From assembly GCA_003342815.1 (NCBI GenBank), contig PTEX01000119.1, positions 2,354,275-2,418,274 on the forward strand: DNA of 64,000 nucleotides, given 5' to 3'. The DNA comes from Eudromia elegans (taxonomy: Eukaryota > Chordata > Aves > Tinamiformes > Tinamidae). Made by a program: the position numbers and the translations under genes. Each line of letters begins with the position of its first letter. Within the stretch, counting starts at the first letter, position 1. The notes beneath the pieces were generated by a model that searched no databases, was not told where the DNA came from, and worked only from the letters and a program-made list of their open reading frames with translations. Shown here in pieces: positions 46,426 through 60,839 of the stretch.

Positions 46426-49381
46426 TGTGATCAAAAGTTTCTGATTAAAAAGTTTAACCAATACCTGAGGGAATAATTTGACCATGGAATGATCTATTCA
46501 GAAAATGTGGGGGTTTTTTCCCCACTATTGTGTGATTGCTGCTTTTCCAAGTTGCAGGCACTTAAAGGGTAGATATTAGCTGTTACTAAGCCTCATAAGG
46601 CTTATAAAACTGATTAGGACAGTCATTAATAACTGATCTGTGGAGGAAATTTGTATCTAACAACTAGGAAACAAAATGTGGACTTACTTATTCTCTGACC
46701 TTTCCAGAGTTTTCTTTCTGATATGGTGTTGTCTCCTATGGGATAGATGGCTAAAGCCTTAAAGGCACTGAATTTGTACTCTAGATCTTCATTCACTGTA
46801 AATTAGAATAACTAGGTTGACTTTGCTGAGATTATGCTGACCTATTTAGCTGAAGAACTGGACCATATTCCCAGAAAAATAAATCATTCTTTTTTACAGA
46901 AGAATTATATTTTTTTATTAAAAATTCAAATCATGTGCTGTGAAGTAAATAAAATCGATGAAGTCAGGTATACATTTTTGTCCTATGAGTGTCACCTTAT
47001 GACCTAACAGGCTTAATCACTCCTTTTTCATACAGCTTTTCATCCCATTTTCATTAATCTTTTTTTCAGTAACACTTGCCTATTTTCATTTCATGTTTTC
47101 TCAACCCACTTAAATATTCTGTGCCCTTCCAGACTCCTGTGCAGATTCATTTCAGGCTTGGGGTTAAGAGATAAATCCTCCCAGGCCAATTTCCTATTTA
47201 TCTATGTTCCTTATTACTTCCTACTCATGTTCTCCAGAATAGTTTTCTTGAGGGCTAGCTGGCATAATTCCCACTGGGTCAGTTCTAGAATATGACCAAG
47301 GCAGTATGTTTCTGGAAGGAGCTAAAAAAGTTGCACTCTTATGTAACTGTGTATGTGACACATATAATGTATGTGGGACACATACAATGAGAAAAATCGG
47401 AGTGAATACTTTGTAAGCTCAGAGTTAACATAATTTTCTGTTATCAGTTTGGAATATGCCCCCTGGAAAGGAGATTCCTCTAGCTTAATTTTGCTCTGAT
47501 ATTGCATACTTCTGCAAAATTCTTGAAATCTGAGGCATAGTGAAAGGAACCTATAAGCCTCTTCCGCTCTTACGTAAGCTGTCAGCAGAGTTTTCTGTCT
47601 TTGTAGCATATCTTTGGTGCAATATTAAAGATCTAATGGGAATGGTATTCTGTGCTTTTGTAAATCTTTGTCTTCGTATGATGGGAAATGGAGAAATGAA
47701 ATTACTTTTACTTTCTGGCTAAATAAATGTCCCTTTTTCTATGGGGATTTTTTGATTGTATAAAATACTGTAGTGGAAAATGGGAGACCTGGCATTATAT
47801 GTTTTGAGTTTTACTTTTAAATATGACAATAAGAGTACAATGTTTTCCCGTGTGAAAGCCTATTTCTGGCTTTTTTTTTTTTTAATATAAAATTTGGATA
47901 ATATTCATCTGGTTTTAAGAAACCTATTTTTCAACTTATCTATTCTATTGGCATTCATGTGCAGCTAGACCACACTCAAAGTATTGATTTTGGCTACAGA
48001 TTTGTAATTTGTTTAATTTTTGTCTCCCAGAAGTCGTATTTTGACTTATGTCTGTTAAACATGCACCGATATTTCCAATTGAACTATGGGAAGAATAATA
48101 ATCCTGGATGGATAGTTCTGTAAGTCAGAACTTACAAGAGAACTATGAAGAAGATGTTATAGGAAAATGGACTGCTTTCCTTCTGACTTTTATACTGTAG
48201 TAGCAAATAAAAATTGTACTGTTATAGAACTATCAATCAATATCTTTTATAATGCATCAAGTTAAGATCATTTTCCCCCCCCATTGTTTTGATATTCCAC
48301 TCTTCAGAGAGATGCAGAACTTGTAAAAATGATAGCCTTAGTGTGTGAAAATACACCAAATAGGAGAGCTACTCTAGGATACAGCCATGTTTATGGCAAT
48401 ATTTGCCTTCTGCATAACTTACTTTGTGTCTCCATTCATGCCACCAAAGCCCGTGGTAATAGAACTAATTGAAAAATCAGCCAACGATCAGAACTCAACT
48501 GAATGGCATTACAGAAATACTATAAAGCACTTTAATTAACCCCTTGTACACCAGGGAAATATGTAAATTAATTTGCTTATTTCCCCAAGCTTTTTTAGGG
48601 AGGCTGTTTAATTAACATGTGTTTGTAAATTCTGTGCTTTACTAGTAGCCTTACAGTTACAGTATATAGGGAATTAGCACTGAGCGGGAGAAAAAAATAC
48701 TCTGTTTTTTACTTTTACTGATTAAGTTTAATCTTCAAATTTGGCACAATATATCTCTAGAGGTAAATTAAGTTCCCTGTGTAACTTTTCTGGGACAGTG
48801 CTTAGGAGTATTTGCAAAGGGAACATGCCAAAGTAGTTTTGCTGTTTTATTTAAAAAAAAAGAAACAAAAACAAGCAAACAAAAAAACATCTCCTGATAC
48901 AGTCATGGTTATTGGCTGTTCTTGTGGAGAAATTTGTGTTCATGGAGACTGTGGTCTTCAGAAAATCTGGTAGAAACATTGCGTAAAATAACACAACAGT
49001 TTGTTTCCCAGATATTGAACACTTTCCAATTTAGGCATTATAAACAAGCAAGTGCAGAAGAATGTCTGAAAAGAAGAGCTGGCTGAATACCAGAGATGTA
49101 TTCTTCCATAAATAAATCACTTGACAAGTATTGCTGGTGTTCACCAAATAATTTATGTGACAAATAGGAGATGGTATGCCATACAGCAACCTGAATACAA
49201 AAACATCCCTGTTAATTGAAAAAAAAAAAGAAGAAAAACAGTAGTATTTGCTGGCTTTTAAATGCAGCAGGCGTTACTCAATCAGGCTTACTAAATAGAA
49301 GTCAGAAAGCTGCACTGTGCTGGTGAAAGGGCATGCTGACATTTTAAGAACTGTGGAAGATTTAAACTTCCTTGTTGGTGT

Positions 49382-49411
49382 TCTTTCCCTAATGGCTCTT
49401 TCCCTAATGGC
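49382..49411 (+). repeat. 15-bp exact tandem duplication
   Basis: TCTTTCCCTAATGGC occurs twice head to tail with no mismatch, suggesting a recent slippage event. Confidence 0.9.
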
Positions 49412-49438
49412 TGGAGAAGGAACTTCTTCTGCTCCCGA

Positions 49439-49454
49439 GCACACTGTAGTGTGC
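49439..49454. repeat. 16-bp palindrome with 7-bp arms
   Basis: GCACACT, GT, AGTGTGC. The arms are exact reverse complements around two bases. Confidence 0.7.
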
Positions 49455-52084
49455 AGGGGTCTTCTCTGTCCCTGCACTGCGGTTATTATTGAAGAACGTG
49501 GCCGCAGCAATTCTCGCCCCTACAGGCTGTTGGCAAAATTTCTGCCTCATATGTCCATCAATTGATACATACTCACAACTTGGCAGGAAACAGCCAATTT
49601 GCAAACAGAAACCTGAATCCATTTGTTCAGGTCAACAGGAGATAAATTACCACAGGAGCTATGAGCTGCCTCTGTATATCTACCACTCTTGTGAATTAAA
49701 AATATGTTTCATGATCCTCAAAATTCTTTATACCTAATTCTGAGCATATGAATTCAACTTGATAATTACTGCAGAAAAATAAAGAAGTATTAGGGGAATG
49801 AGCATGAAGGAAACCCTATACTCTGGGTTTTGGTTTTGGCAGGCTATTTGGCCAGGTAAGATGTATTTTCCCCTACTTAAAAACCTAGGTGGCAAAAACT
49901 TCAGGTAAAGCAATATAGTTAATTTGAAGAGATGTTTAAGGAAGATAAATTTAGGGCTTGTCAATGTGTCTAGTGACTGCTAAAATGTACTGGGATATCT
50001 TTAATTAGAACTATGTCACACATGTATTGTTCCAGTTTAGCTCTGTAATTTAGATCAAGGTCTAACATCTTCCTCACAGTCAGTGAAAATGAAGAGATAA
50101 TTGAATTATCAGAGATCTGGAAAAAAACAGATTGAGTCTTCTGATTTTATTTACTGAATATTCAATAAAATTGCTTGATGATTCCCAAAATGTTTCTGTA
50201 CAAATTAACTATTTAGGAGTTTATGGAATAGCTATGGGTGCTAGCATTCATCTAAAAGTGAATACTAGGTAGTTTGTTTCTATTCAGGCATTTTAAATAA
50301 AAATTCAATTTCCTAGGGAGATAGTTATTGAAAAGTATCCAATAGTATGAAATCTTACCATAACTAAGAAAATATTTACAGAAGTTAATTTATGATTACT
50401 GTCAGCAGTTTGGCAGCTCACTGGAGGGCATAAAGCTCCTGTGATGAGTACACATTTAGGCCTCTCTCCTTTATCATGTGAGAGGGCACAGGATTAGTCA
50501 TGTGATCCTGAACTGTAAAACTGAGGAGGCAGGTTATTAAATGTTATGTGTCTTGAAATAAACATGTTTCTTTAAGATAAGTTTACATAAAATATCATTC
50601 AGATATTTTAGATATAGCAGTTGCACTTGAACTATTTGCAAAGGATTGTGTCAGTTTTAAAAAGGAAATGTGTGTCATATTTAGGAGAGGAGATAGATTT
50701 ATAAAATTAATATGACTGCTCCATTCATCTAATCAGATCTTCAAAAGAACAAACTATTTCTCAGTTTATAGCTAGTAGCTTTGATTGAACAGCAACGCTT
50801 CTTTATAGAAAGCTTCCATCTTGAATTAAGAGCTGTAAAGGAGGAGAAGTGAGCCTTCTCATATTCTTCTGGAAATCTTACTATATTTTTTGGATGTGTA
50901 ACATAGGAGGCAACTGTCACCACTATCCACAGCTTCTTGCTTCTGAGTCTGTTATATTCAGACCTAATAATCTGCATGAACATAAGCCAAAGATGAAAAT
51001 CACAACACAGGAGGGGTTGCTACATGAAATCAGGAAATCTCTTATGGGTTGCTTATGCACTTATTTGACAGCATTCTTAGAATTTGCCATATGGCTGTCA
51101 GACATTTTCTAACATTAATGTTATTTTTAGTGTAGGTTCTGGAAAGTAAGTCCTCCGAAAGGGAAGACTTATTCTATTAGGAAAACTGGAAGGACTCAAG
51201 GTGCCATCTCTAAATACTTAATGTTTACTAACTATATTTACTGGGAAGCTGTTGAAATACTGTGCTTCCTCAATCAGCTCTGGTTTTCATATCAAAGAAA
51301 CAACTCATGAATGTTTCTTTCTAGAGAGATCATCTTATTTACAGTTCTAAGACCATGATGTTAAGAAATGTGCCCCTTTGATGGAACTTACATCTGTCCA
51401 GCATCAACTTACAGCTATTGGATAATGCTCAAATTTTGTCTTCCCTTCCAAAATCTTCCACTGAATTCCCCAAAATACTTATATGTTTGTCCTTGAACAC
51501 CAACTGAATGCACGTTAATAGACTGCATAAATTGAGCTGGGACTTTGTTGGTAAGGTTTGTTTCCCAAACTATTGATTATTTTTGTGACTCTTCATTGGA
51601 TCCTTTATCATTTTCAAGAATTTTGAACTGCAGCTGCTTCTGGAATATGTTTTCCACTTCCAGTGAGTTCACTGTGTTTCTGTGTATTACAATATGCATT
51701 TGCCGTATGTATCATGTGACATATTATTTTCTTCATTGTCTTAAATTATGCACTGAAGTTTATGATAATCTGCTCTGAAACAAGTTTGCATTGTTGACTT
51801 GATCATGTTCAATGCTACTGTTTAATGTGACCCTTGCTTAGCTAGGCTCTGTTTTCTTAGACACTTGATTGTCTCCTTTTGCATAGTAAGGCATTGTTTA
51901 CTCATATCTTGTTTACTAAATCTTGTTTACTACTTCATTATCAACCAATTTTTCCATCATCTGCAAATTCATGCACTCTTCCTGATCATCAGTTACAGCA
52001 GGTCTCCCTTGTACAGGTATTTATTCTATGACAACTTTTCATCTACTTAGATTTCAATCACCTTTTATATGTCATGCTGAATTT

Positions 52085-52317
52085 CATAGAATCATGGAAT
52101 GCTTAAGGCTGGGAGGGTCCTTTAGAGATAATCCAGTCCAACCCCCCTGCACACAGAGGGTCGCCTAGAGCATGTGGCACAGGATTGTGTCCAAGCAGTT
52201 TGGAAGATCCCCAGAGAAGGAGACTCCACAACCTCTCTGTGAAATCTGCTCCAGTGCTCTGTCACCCTCACTGTTTTCTTTAAGCTCCTGTGGAACGTTT
52301 GGTGCTTCAGTTTGTAT
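52085..52317 (-). mobile_element. CR1 LINE 3' end
   Basis: Minus-strand CR1 tail: CATAGAATCATGGAATGC, GGGTCCTTTAGAGATAATCC, CCCCCTGCACACAGAGGGT, GCCTAGAGCATGTGGCACAG (stop and last ORF2 codons reversed), then AGAGAAGGAGACTCCACAAC, CTCCAGTGCTCTGTCACCC and GTGGAACGTTTGGTGCTTCA. It is 5'-truncated near 52317, within the codons for [10 protein letters not shown]. The CACACAGAGGG word groups it with the 20.5 and 32 kb copies. Confidence 0.93.
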
Positions 52318-53860
52318 CAGTCTTACTCTTCAATCCTTGTTTTATGGCAAAATATGGCAAAGTCTGACATACCTGGCTGAACTACTTATATCGCAACCAC
52401 CATCTTTATGTAACAAACACAACCTAAGCTAAGCATGATTGAATCAAGAATTAATAATTGTAGTTTAGAGAAAAGGCTCTTATACAACTTTCCTGGGACC
52501 ATAAAACAATTTAAAGGTTACAAAATTAATATTCTAGGACTTTTCTGGAAGTAAAAGCATGCAGGAAATCTTTATCAAAAGGAGATGTTTCTAGTGGCAT
52601 TCCAAAAGAATGCCAAAAAAAAATTTTGTCCCAAATACTTGAATGAAAATAGAAACATGTGTTTAATCAAATGTGTAAGTGATTCCAAATTCGATGCAGT
52701 GTTTAAAGAGAAGTACAAAGAGATTATACACTGCTTTCTAAGTTGCACAGCTGTGTATATCTAAGAATAAAAACATGGAGATTATGCTAATAATACAGAA
52801 GATAAAATTCTGAAAAGCAGATGCTTAAGAGAGAGTTTGAGTGTTGGTTTGGAAACCAATTCAGTATAATTTAGATGAATTGGTGACCTGGATTATGCTG
52901 GGCTCGGGCAGCTGCTTAAATAGGAAAATATCACTAGAAGCAGGAGGCAACAATTATTACTGAGGAGGAATTTATCGCAGACTCCTCTGTGAATAGAGAG
53001 GTGGCTATTGAAGTCTATCCTGAGCAGTGTCATTTCTAGTGTATGATCCCTCCTACTCCCTGCTGCTCCTCAGCTCCTATGCTGGACTGTGGATTGTCTC
53101 AAAAGGATGATAGCATCTGCAAATTCTATTTTTTTTTCTTACTTGATTTATCTAAGCTTGACTATACACAGCTATAGAACTTTAGATCCAGGATAAAATG
53201 TGGATAAAATGTTCCTAAATTTAAGAGAATTTTAATTTTCACAAAGGGAAAATTGAGAGAACAGATGACTGACAGCCTCCTTACAAGTAACTAAAGCTGT
53301 TTCGCAGTGAATGACTTGAAGAACATAATCTGTTCTGTTATCTGAAAAAAAGATTACATGATCTGACTCTGATCTCTGAGTACCTAATCGGGGAGAAGAT
53401 TTCTGATAGTACGCTCTAGCAGTCATTCACAAGACTAAGACACAAAGACTGAAAGGTAAAACTAAGTATTTATGCTGTAAATAAGACACTTTTTGGGTGG
53501 TTGTACCTAGCCAGTAGAAGTAGTTGCTCAGGGATTGGAGGGAGTCTCTTACTTTCTCCCAGATTTAGATCTTTGTTAAGCATTTACAATCTTGTGGAGT
53601 TATTAAACATATAGATGAAGAAATAGCTCTGTATCCTTTAATAAAATTACAGGTTACTTATGAGATTTTAATTTAAGCTCATTTTTTTCACTTTATTTCG
53701 TAATATAATTCTCATTATCAATCAAACAATGAAGTCAAGAAGATACTGATCACTCAGACTCTTCAAAATATCTTTTAGCTTATCCATACTACTGGAAAAT
53801 ATTGATATTCAAGTCTTCATTTCAGAATTAAATTTTTGGCTCCATTCTCCTTCGGGCTTC

Positions 53861-53900
53861 TAATGCATATATAATAATAATAATATATAATTTAATGCAT
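53861..53900. repeat. (ATA)n tract between direct repeats TAATGCAT
   Basis: TAATGCAT stands at 53861-53868 and again at 53893-53900, bracketing 24 bases of ATA/TA repeat. Confidence 0.7.
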
Positions 53901-54805
53901 TTTACATCTTATTCCTCATCCAGATAATTCCACTGGGATACTGCTTTTCAGGCAGTAGGACATAGGAGGAAACTGGAATAACTCTGATCTCCATTGGTAA
54001 TTTGCCCTCTGCTATGATTGGCCTCAGGAGATTAGTCTGTGGAAATGATGGTGCATGAAGGTGTTAGAAACTGACATAATTATATTAAGCTATGTCACAT
54101 ATAATTTTGAGCCTTTTTTCTTCATCGTTCCTGAATAATATCTTCTTCTAAGGAATATTTCAAATTACTATTTTGAAATAGACTTGAGAAACAAGTGAGC
54201 TGTAAAATTTGCAAGAATTACATTTTAGTTAAACAGAGCCTTTTTTTTTTTTTCATGTTAGCTTTTTAATGCAGTTTAGATTTTAAACTCTTCAAAATGA
54301 GATCTTAGTGGATTGTCAGTAACAGCATTCAAGTCACCATAAAGGAAAATGACAAAATTACTTCATAAAAATCCTAACAAATGCAAGCTAAAGGCATTTT
54401 CAATTTATATGCCAAGGCTTTAAGCAATCACTGAAAATAGCTTTATGATTTGACTTTCAAAGCTATTACCCTGAACCTAAATAAGTATCTGTCAATAACT
54501 ACTAGCCAGGATGTTGACCTTTTTCTGTCTGAAGAAAATCAGTGCAGGTCTGTGGAAAGATATGCCTGAGATGCTTACTTCCAGCATGTGAGATGCCATT
54601 AGCTTGCACTTTTTGACTTAGCTCTGAGGTCAGCATTCCTGTCATTGCCTTTACGACAGTTCTGCAGAGCTTTAGTGATGATATGCTTGACTGCTAATTG
54701 CTGCCTACTTCTAGCCACATTTAGAGGAAATTAACTAAGAAAAGATGGATTATTTTAATTCAAAACATATTTTTTTTTGTTTAAAGGTCCCTATTTTATC
54801 TTGAA

Positions 54806-54876
54806 AATACTAATACTAATACTAATACTAATACTAATACTAATACTAATACTAATACTAATACTAATAATAATAA
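54806..54876 (+). repeat. (AATACT)n hexanucleotide microsatellite, about 10 units
   Basis: Pure AATACT units, ending in AATAATAATAA. The array is perfect and so probably still variable in length. Confidence 0.95.
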
Positions 54877-57800
54877 ATCTGTCACATGTCCATCATTAAA
54901 AATACCATAGATCTGAGAATATTTCTGCTAATATTCCAGCAGGTATATAATGAGTCACATTATATTATGTCACTCATACCACATTGTCATGTCCCATTAT
55001 GCAATGTGAAGAGGCTTGCAAAATTTGCTCAACTTTGCTAAACTGGAAAATAAGATTGACAGTATTGGTGCAGGTTGGATTTCTCAGGAGAGGAAATGTT
55101 CTTTTCAAAGCAATGAGTACTGCTTACCGTAATGTTCATTTCAAAGCTATAAGCACTGCTTTGATTACTAAATAAGCACCTATTAAATATAACCAAATTT
55201 ATTTTAGCTTCCCTTAGATTTCCAGTTTGGCTTTATGGATTCAACTTTTTGAAAGTGTGAAAAACAAATTTTTGAAGTTTCTCACTTCTCATTTAATTAT
55301 GTACCACTTAGTTTGAATTAAAAAAAAAAAAGGCAAAAAAAAAAAGCATTTTTCCCCCTATATTGTACCTCAGAAACTACAGCTGCTTGACTTTCATTCA
55401 AGCTGAAATTGCCACTCCTGGTATTACAGTCCCTTATGCAGTCCAGTGATTTATTTATGCTTTTCTCTTAACCTGTCTTTACTCTCTGACAGATGAGCGT
55501 GGGAGAGATGCCTCTCACAGTTGAATTTTCATTCCGGGAGACTATAATGTCTCAAAGTCAAGTTTATTGTTCTTTTTATTCCTATTAACTCACTTCTTAT
55601 TTCCCTATGCAAATGTATTCCTATTTCTTATGCTATATCCAACTGCAAACCAGATCTTCGAAGTTTTTTGGTCAACTGGACTACTAATAGGAACCTTTAT
55701 GAACCAGTATTATTATGTACTAGGTTTCCATCCATCTTCAGCGTTTTGTTAAAATCTTCTCTTCTTAGCTCTCTACTAGTCTTGATTCAGCATCCATCTA
55801 GCTAGGAGTAGACACGGTGTCTATCGATCTATTATATTGTCTCCTGACTTTTCTTCTTTCTTAATTTGTTTGCCAAAAGATGGCATGCTCCAGGTTGTAA
55901 GGAGTCCTGGTAAGTGACTTATGAAAGAGTCAGAAGGATAGAACCCCTACTTTTCCTACTTTCCATCTGTAATCATATAAAATATGCTGTAGCCGCATCT
56001 GGGACTTCTGTTCAATAAAACTTGAAGGTTTTAGTGGCATGGATTGTTAAGTCTAGTTAAGAAAAAGCAAAAATGTTCTGTTCAATAGCAATAAAAAACA
56101 TGCCAAAAGTGCCCTGAAAAGATTGTAAGCTTGCTATAGCACAAGTGACCCTTTGGCACTGTTTATTTTTTTCAGGTTTGTTTTCTCAATAAAACTGAGA
56201 TAAATAAGTCTGCTAACTTTTAGTTTTGCCTCATCAGTTGTGACTGTATGGACAGAGGACTTTTAAAAAAATAATTTCTCTGTCAAAAATAAATTTTTGA
56301 AGTAGTATAACCAGGCATTCATGCACTATTTTTTTTTTTTTAGCTAAGATTTGCAAAAGAGAAGGTTATTTTAATGTAGCCTGTGACACCTATGGACTTA
56401 TATATATTTGTGCATATAAATTTTAAGTTTTAGAATGGATAAAATCTCAATCATATGGGTTTCTCAGGGCAGGTAAAGAAAACTGTATAGCCCAGGATAA
56501 TGCCAATACTTTGACAAAGTTTTGCTTTCTTACAAAAAAATGGTCATTGATAATGTAAATGACTCCTTGTTTTCATTTTATAATAGGTGCTTGGAATTTT
56601 TAAAGCCACCTATCTGTCCTGATTTAGAGGAATTACATTAAACAAATGCTGCTAATTTTTGATAACAGTTGCTGTTTTAACAAATATTTTGGTTATCAGA
56701 ACAAAGATGTTTAAGATCCAAGAAATGCAACTTTTTGCTTAAATGCAGGAGGGTGTCAAGAAAGCAATCAATTTTAATATATCATTTAAAATTTTCTGTT
56801 GGTTGCAAGCATCTTGACAATGGCTTATGAAGTTATCTAATGTCATGAATAATTTGCAAAAATTTGTGCTACAGTATACAAGTAGTTTTCCATATTTCTT
56901 GCTGTGATTTCTTTTCTTCTGACTCTTATCCGTCAGAGCGCTTATTGCCAAAGCCTAATTATATGAATTACTAACTGAAAAGTTGAAAAGTTTCAAGTAC
57001 CCTTATCAAACGAAGATGTTTCTAGAGATAATTGGCTGGCTACAAGCATTTAAAAAAAAAAAAAGGACAAAATAAATAAATTAAGCTGTTCTATTTTGTT
57101 TGGTGTCAGATCAGAAATAATAAATGCAACCGTGGCTTACACTGTCTTGAAAAACTATTAGAATGGTGTATGCTACATTTAGTCTTTCTGTGATTTTTTC
57201 CTTACTACTAATAGCAGGCTATGGCAGGTGTTTGTTTGGCAGAAAAATGTGGAATCCAACCCTACTCAGATCAGAGAAATGTTGTCACGTACTCACTAGT
57301 CTAAAGGCTTTTGTGCAGTGGTGTGGGAAAGATTTGTTATGGTCTGTGGTGAGCCAGCTGATAATTTATTTCGACTCTTTTTCTCATACCAGATAGACTG
57401 CATTTTTAAAAGGCAGAAAATATCCATTAAATACTTTCCTTGTTATTTTTCTTTCTAAGTAATTTCTGCAATGAGCACAGGGACCATTAGTACAATGCAT
57501 TAGTGTCATGAATAGTAGAGGAAGTGGTCTAGGAAGTGTTATTGTTTCAGACTGTGGTCTACAGTATAAAAAAAAGTTTTCAAATTGCTATGCTAGACAG
57601 TTAATTACAATGTGTGAAATCTAAGCTCTGAAACATAAATATAGCATATGTTTAGGAGCTGTAAAAAATAATTAATAATAGTGATCATTAGTTTCACAGA
57701 AGTGAAATAATAAGGTGATTTAAACCTTTTTATCAACCCCTTCTCCTCTATGATAGCAATTTCAGGATCAAGATATTAATTTATTGAAGATTTACTTGTA

Positions 57801-60800
57801 ATAGAACATCTGGTTTCATAGCAAATTTCCCTAAGTAGCCATGCTCAAGGCATATGCTGCTGGGAAGCCTGCATTTTCTGATGGATGAGCAGTGGGTTGA
57901 CTACTCTCCTTCTGGTTTTACAAAACATTTTACCACACTTTCTACCATTACATAAAATATACATTAGAAATACAGCTATATCATTATTTTTTAGGGTAAC
58001 TGGGTTGATGTAATCATATATAAGGAATGGGTAGGGATTGAAAGAGCAATAAATTTTAAGCAGTTAATGTATGACAAAGCTTCATAAAATGTTTTGTAAT
58101 GGAAGAATACGACATTACCCACAGTGATAATTACCATACAGTGGCGAAATACTAATATTTATACACTCATTCATGGTTGGTGAGACAATTATTATAAAGC
58201 ATGGTCGTTAAATCCTTACATATATTTTATATTCAAAGGATGGAAGAATAGACTCAAGCAAAAAAATAGTAAAGGATTGAGAATCGAGAAAATGTAATCA
58301 TACTCAAAACAATCCAGTAATTCTTAAATAAATGAAAATATTTTTTACAATGCATTTCATTTTTTTTATTCCAGATAATGTTGTATAAAGAGCTCAGCTT
58401 TAATTATTATACTTGCATTTTTCACAGTTCAGAGCCCATACACCCAACTTTTTGTGATGAAGAACAGAACTTTCATTGACTGAATATTGACTGATTTTCC
58501 CCAAGAGGTTTTAAAACAAAATTTACAGCAGTATTTGCATTAAAAATAATCCTTAGGCTTTTGCAAGTGCTAATGCACATGGATAGATAATCAAAGTGAA
58601 GCTTCCTTATTTCAGGAAATCAGTTAATGAAACAAACAAACAAAATATCTACACCACATACTATATTCAAATAGTAACAGTTTTTGGATGTTTTGCTAAT
58701 GGCTCAGTTATTGGCTTTTCTTTGTTTTCTTCTTCTTCTTTTCCCTTTTTTTTTCATAGTTATTAAGCCATGCAGTATATGTTCTTGCATCCTCTTCTCC
58801 TTCTCAGATAACTGGTGTAAAGAATTGATCTCTGGAAGAAAACAAATAATCAATAACCATTATCAACAGACTCATGCTTGCCTTTTTCTGTAAATCAGGG
58901 GATCTGATAGCGAAACAGAAAGCAGAGATAAAAACTGTCATCTTGATCAGTGGCATCCCGCATTTGTGCTCTGTTTACTACACTGCCATACAGTGGTACT
59001 CTTGCCTTTATAACACTATGGGTACTGCTGTCACACAGTAAACAGTCTGATTTGAAATCTGTGTTTTTATTGTTATTATGAATTATAATAATTATTTAAA
59101 ATGCACCCATTGATTTAAGTCTGAAAATTTAGAGGAAAGTTGCCCAGCTTTATATTAATTTCATGACAGAATTATATTTTATCAAGAGTTGAACTGTTTT
59201 CCCCCCTGTATTAAACAGTCTGTTATCAGAAGAAACATAGACTGTAGCCAGTCTCATGTTACTGTTAGTGTCAAATATAGCTAGTTTCTTTTGTTCTTGC
59301 AAAAAACCAAGATGGATATAATGAAATGACCCAAGTTCCCTCTGGAAAAGACAGACAGTAAAGGAATTATATCACTTCAACAGTGATATATTTAGACTCG
59401 AATTCAGCATAGTTAGTTCAGCAGATAATCTGAAGCACATCTGGTAAAATAATTAAGTTTATTCCCACTCAAGGAAGCATAAATTCAATTTATAGGCCAT
59501 TGTTTAACTTATGATTTAATGAACTTAGTGGACACCCCACTCTCATATCCTCTGACACTGCCAAAAAGTTCAACAGAGTTGTGTAAACTTACATATGTGA
59601 TCATATGAGACTTGTTCAGTAGGAAGTTGTACTATAAATATCACAGTAATTGTAGCATTTACATAGGTGCTTTCACTCATGTTTTTGCTTACTATGGTTT
59701 TAATAACAGCAAAAAAAAAGATATAAGTAAGTATTAGTTCAAGTATAACCAAAATATTCATATGCTAGCCTTGATAGTATTGTGAATCTCCAAAGTCCTT
59801 TTTTAATTTTAACAGTGTCAAATATAATGAATGGCTTTGGCATTTGTCCTGGTGAGTGTGTGCATGTGAGCATGCATAAGCTCGTTATATAGAATGTATA
59901 ATTTCCTCAATGGTACTTCTCTCTGAAAATATCTGTATAAAATAAGCTATTTGCATGGTCAGCATTTCTCCCTATTTAGAAAACATATAGCTTTGAAAAA
60001 CATCTTGCACACTTGTGTTTTTATCTCTGCTTTTCCTTTTATGAAATACCTTAGACGAGGGTAGACATTTCTTTTTGCATTTAGTTTTATGGGATTGTAT
60101 TTAGGGCTTTTTTAAGTTTTCTATTTATGACCATGTTTTTTCTTAAAGCAAAAATATAAATGACTGCCTTCTTTTATGGTTAGTGCAAATTGCAAACATA
60201 AATCAGTGTGCAGTGGTTCATGGTGCATACATGCATAAAACAATGTGCACTGGGGAAATGATGAGTAAATACAAATGTTGTGCTTGTACATTTGAAGTAT
60301 TTCTAGCTGATATTTTTTATACTAGGAACCATCTCCCCTCCCTCCTCCCCCGCCAAGATTTGGTAGAAATAGTAAATATAAGTAAATGATAAGCATACTC
60401 CAGAAGTCCAAATGAGTGTTCTGAAGGCAGAATGCTGTGGTCATTAATGTACATACAGTGAATCAGTACAGGGACAACTACTAGCACCATTACTGAAGTG
60501 TAAGGAGAAGACTCATCAGTAAACAGTGCTATGTGATGCGGGTAGAGCTGTACCACTCACATACTTTTCTTGACCATATCAAGCAGATCAAGTTCAGTGT
60601 TCTGGAATGCTGATCTGAAACATGGAGGAAGAAAAGGATAAAGAGAGGATATCTTTCACATATCTTTCTTGATAAAGTAGGAGTATGGCTGCACAAAGAG
60701 CAAACATATTGCACATTTTAGGACAGAGCTCTTTCTCATCTTTTCTGTCATGATGAACCAGCACTATGTGTTTCTAGGCAGTTACTTGTAAAGTATTTTG

Positions 60801-60839
60801 AGCAGAGCAGCCTGACTGAGGGCAGCCTACAAACCAGCT

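Larger units (their letters stand above)
49310..49570. other. GC-richer patch, open on both strands, origin unknown
   Basis: GC content rises against the flanks, CG dinucleotides appear (AACGTGGCCGCAGC), and frames of 70-80 codons are open on both strands with no domain. Inside are a 15-bp tandem duplication (49382-49411) and a palindrome (49439-49454). It could be a remnant of an LTR or other GC-rich transposon, or a small conserved element. I do not call a gene. Confidence 0.3.
46061..52084. other. AT-rich non-coding DNA, no gene recognised
   Basis: Contains the very AT-rich block 46300-46425, T runs near 47871, an A-rich AAAC tract at 48849-48890, the GC-richer patch 49310-49570 and a homeobox-site-like AT cluster at 48480-48660 that could be a conserved non-coding element. 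No exon recognised. Confidence 0.55.

Noticed and set aside
48849-48890. Poly-A tail of a SINE or retrocopy
   Set aside because: The A-rich AAAC tract has no recognisable body on either side and no target duplication.
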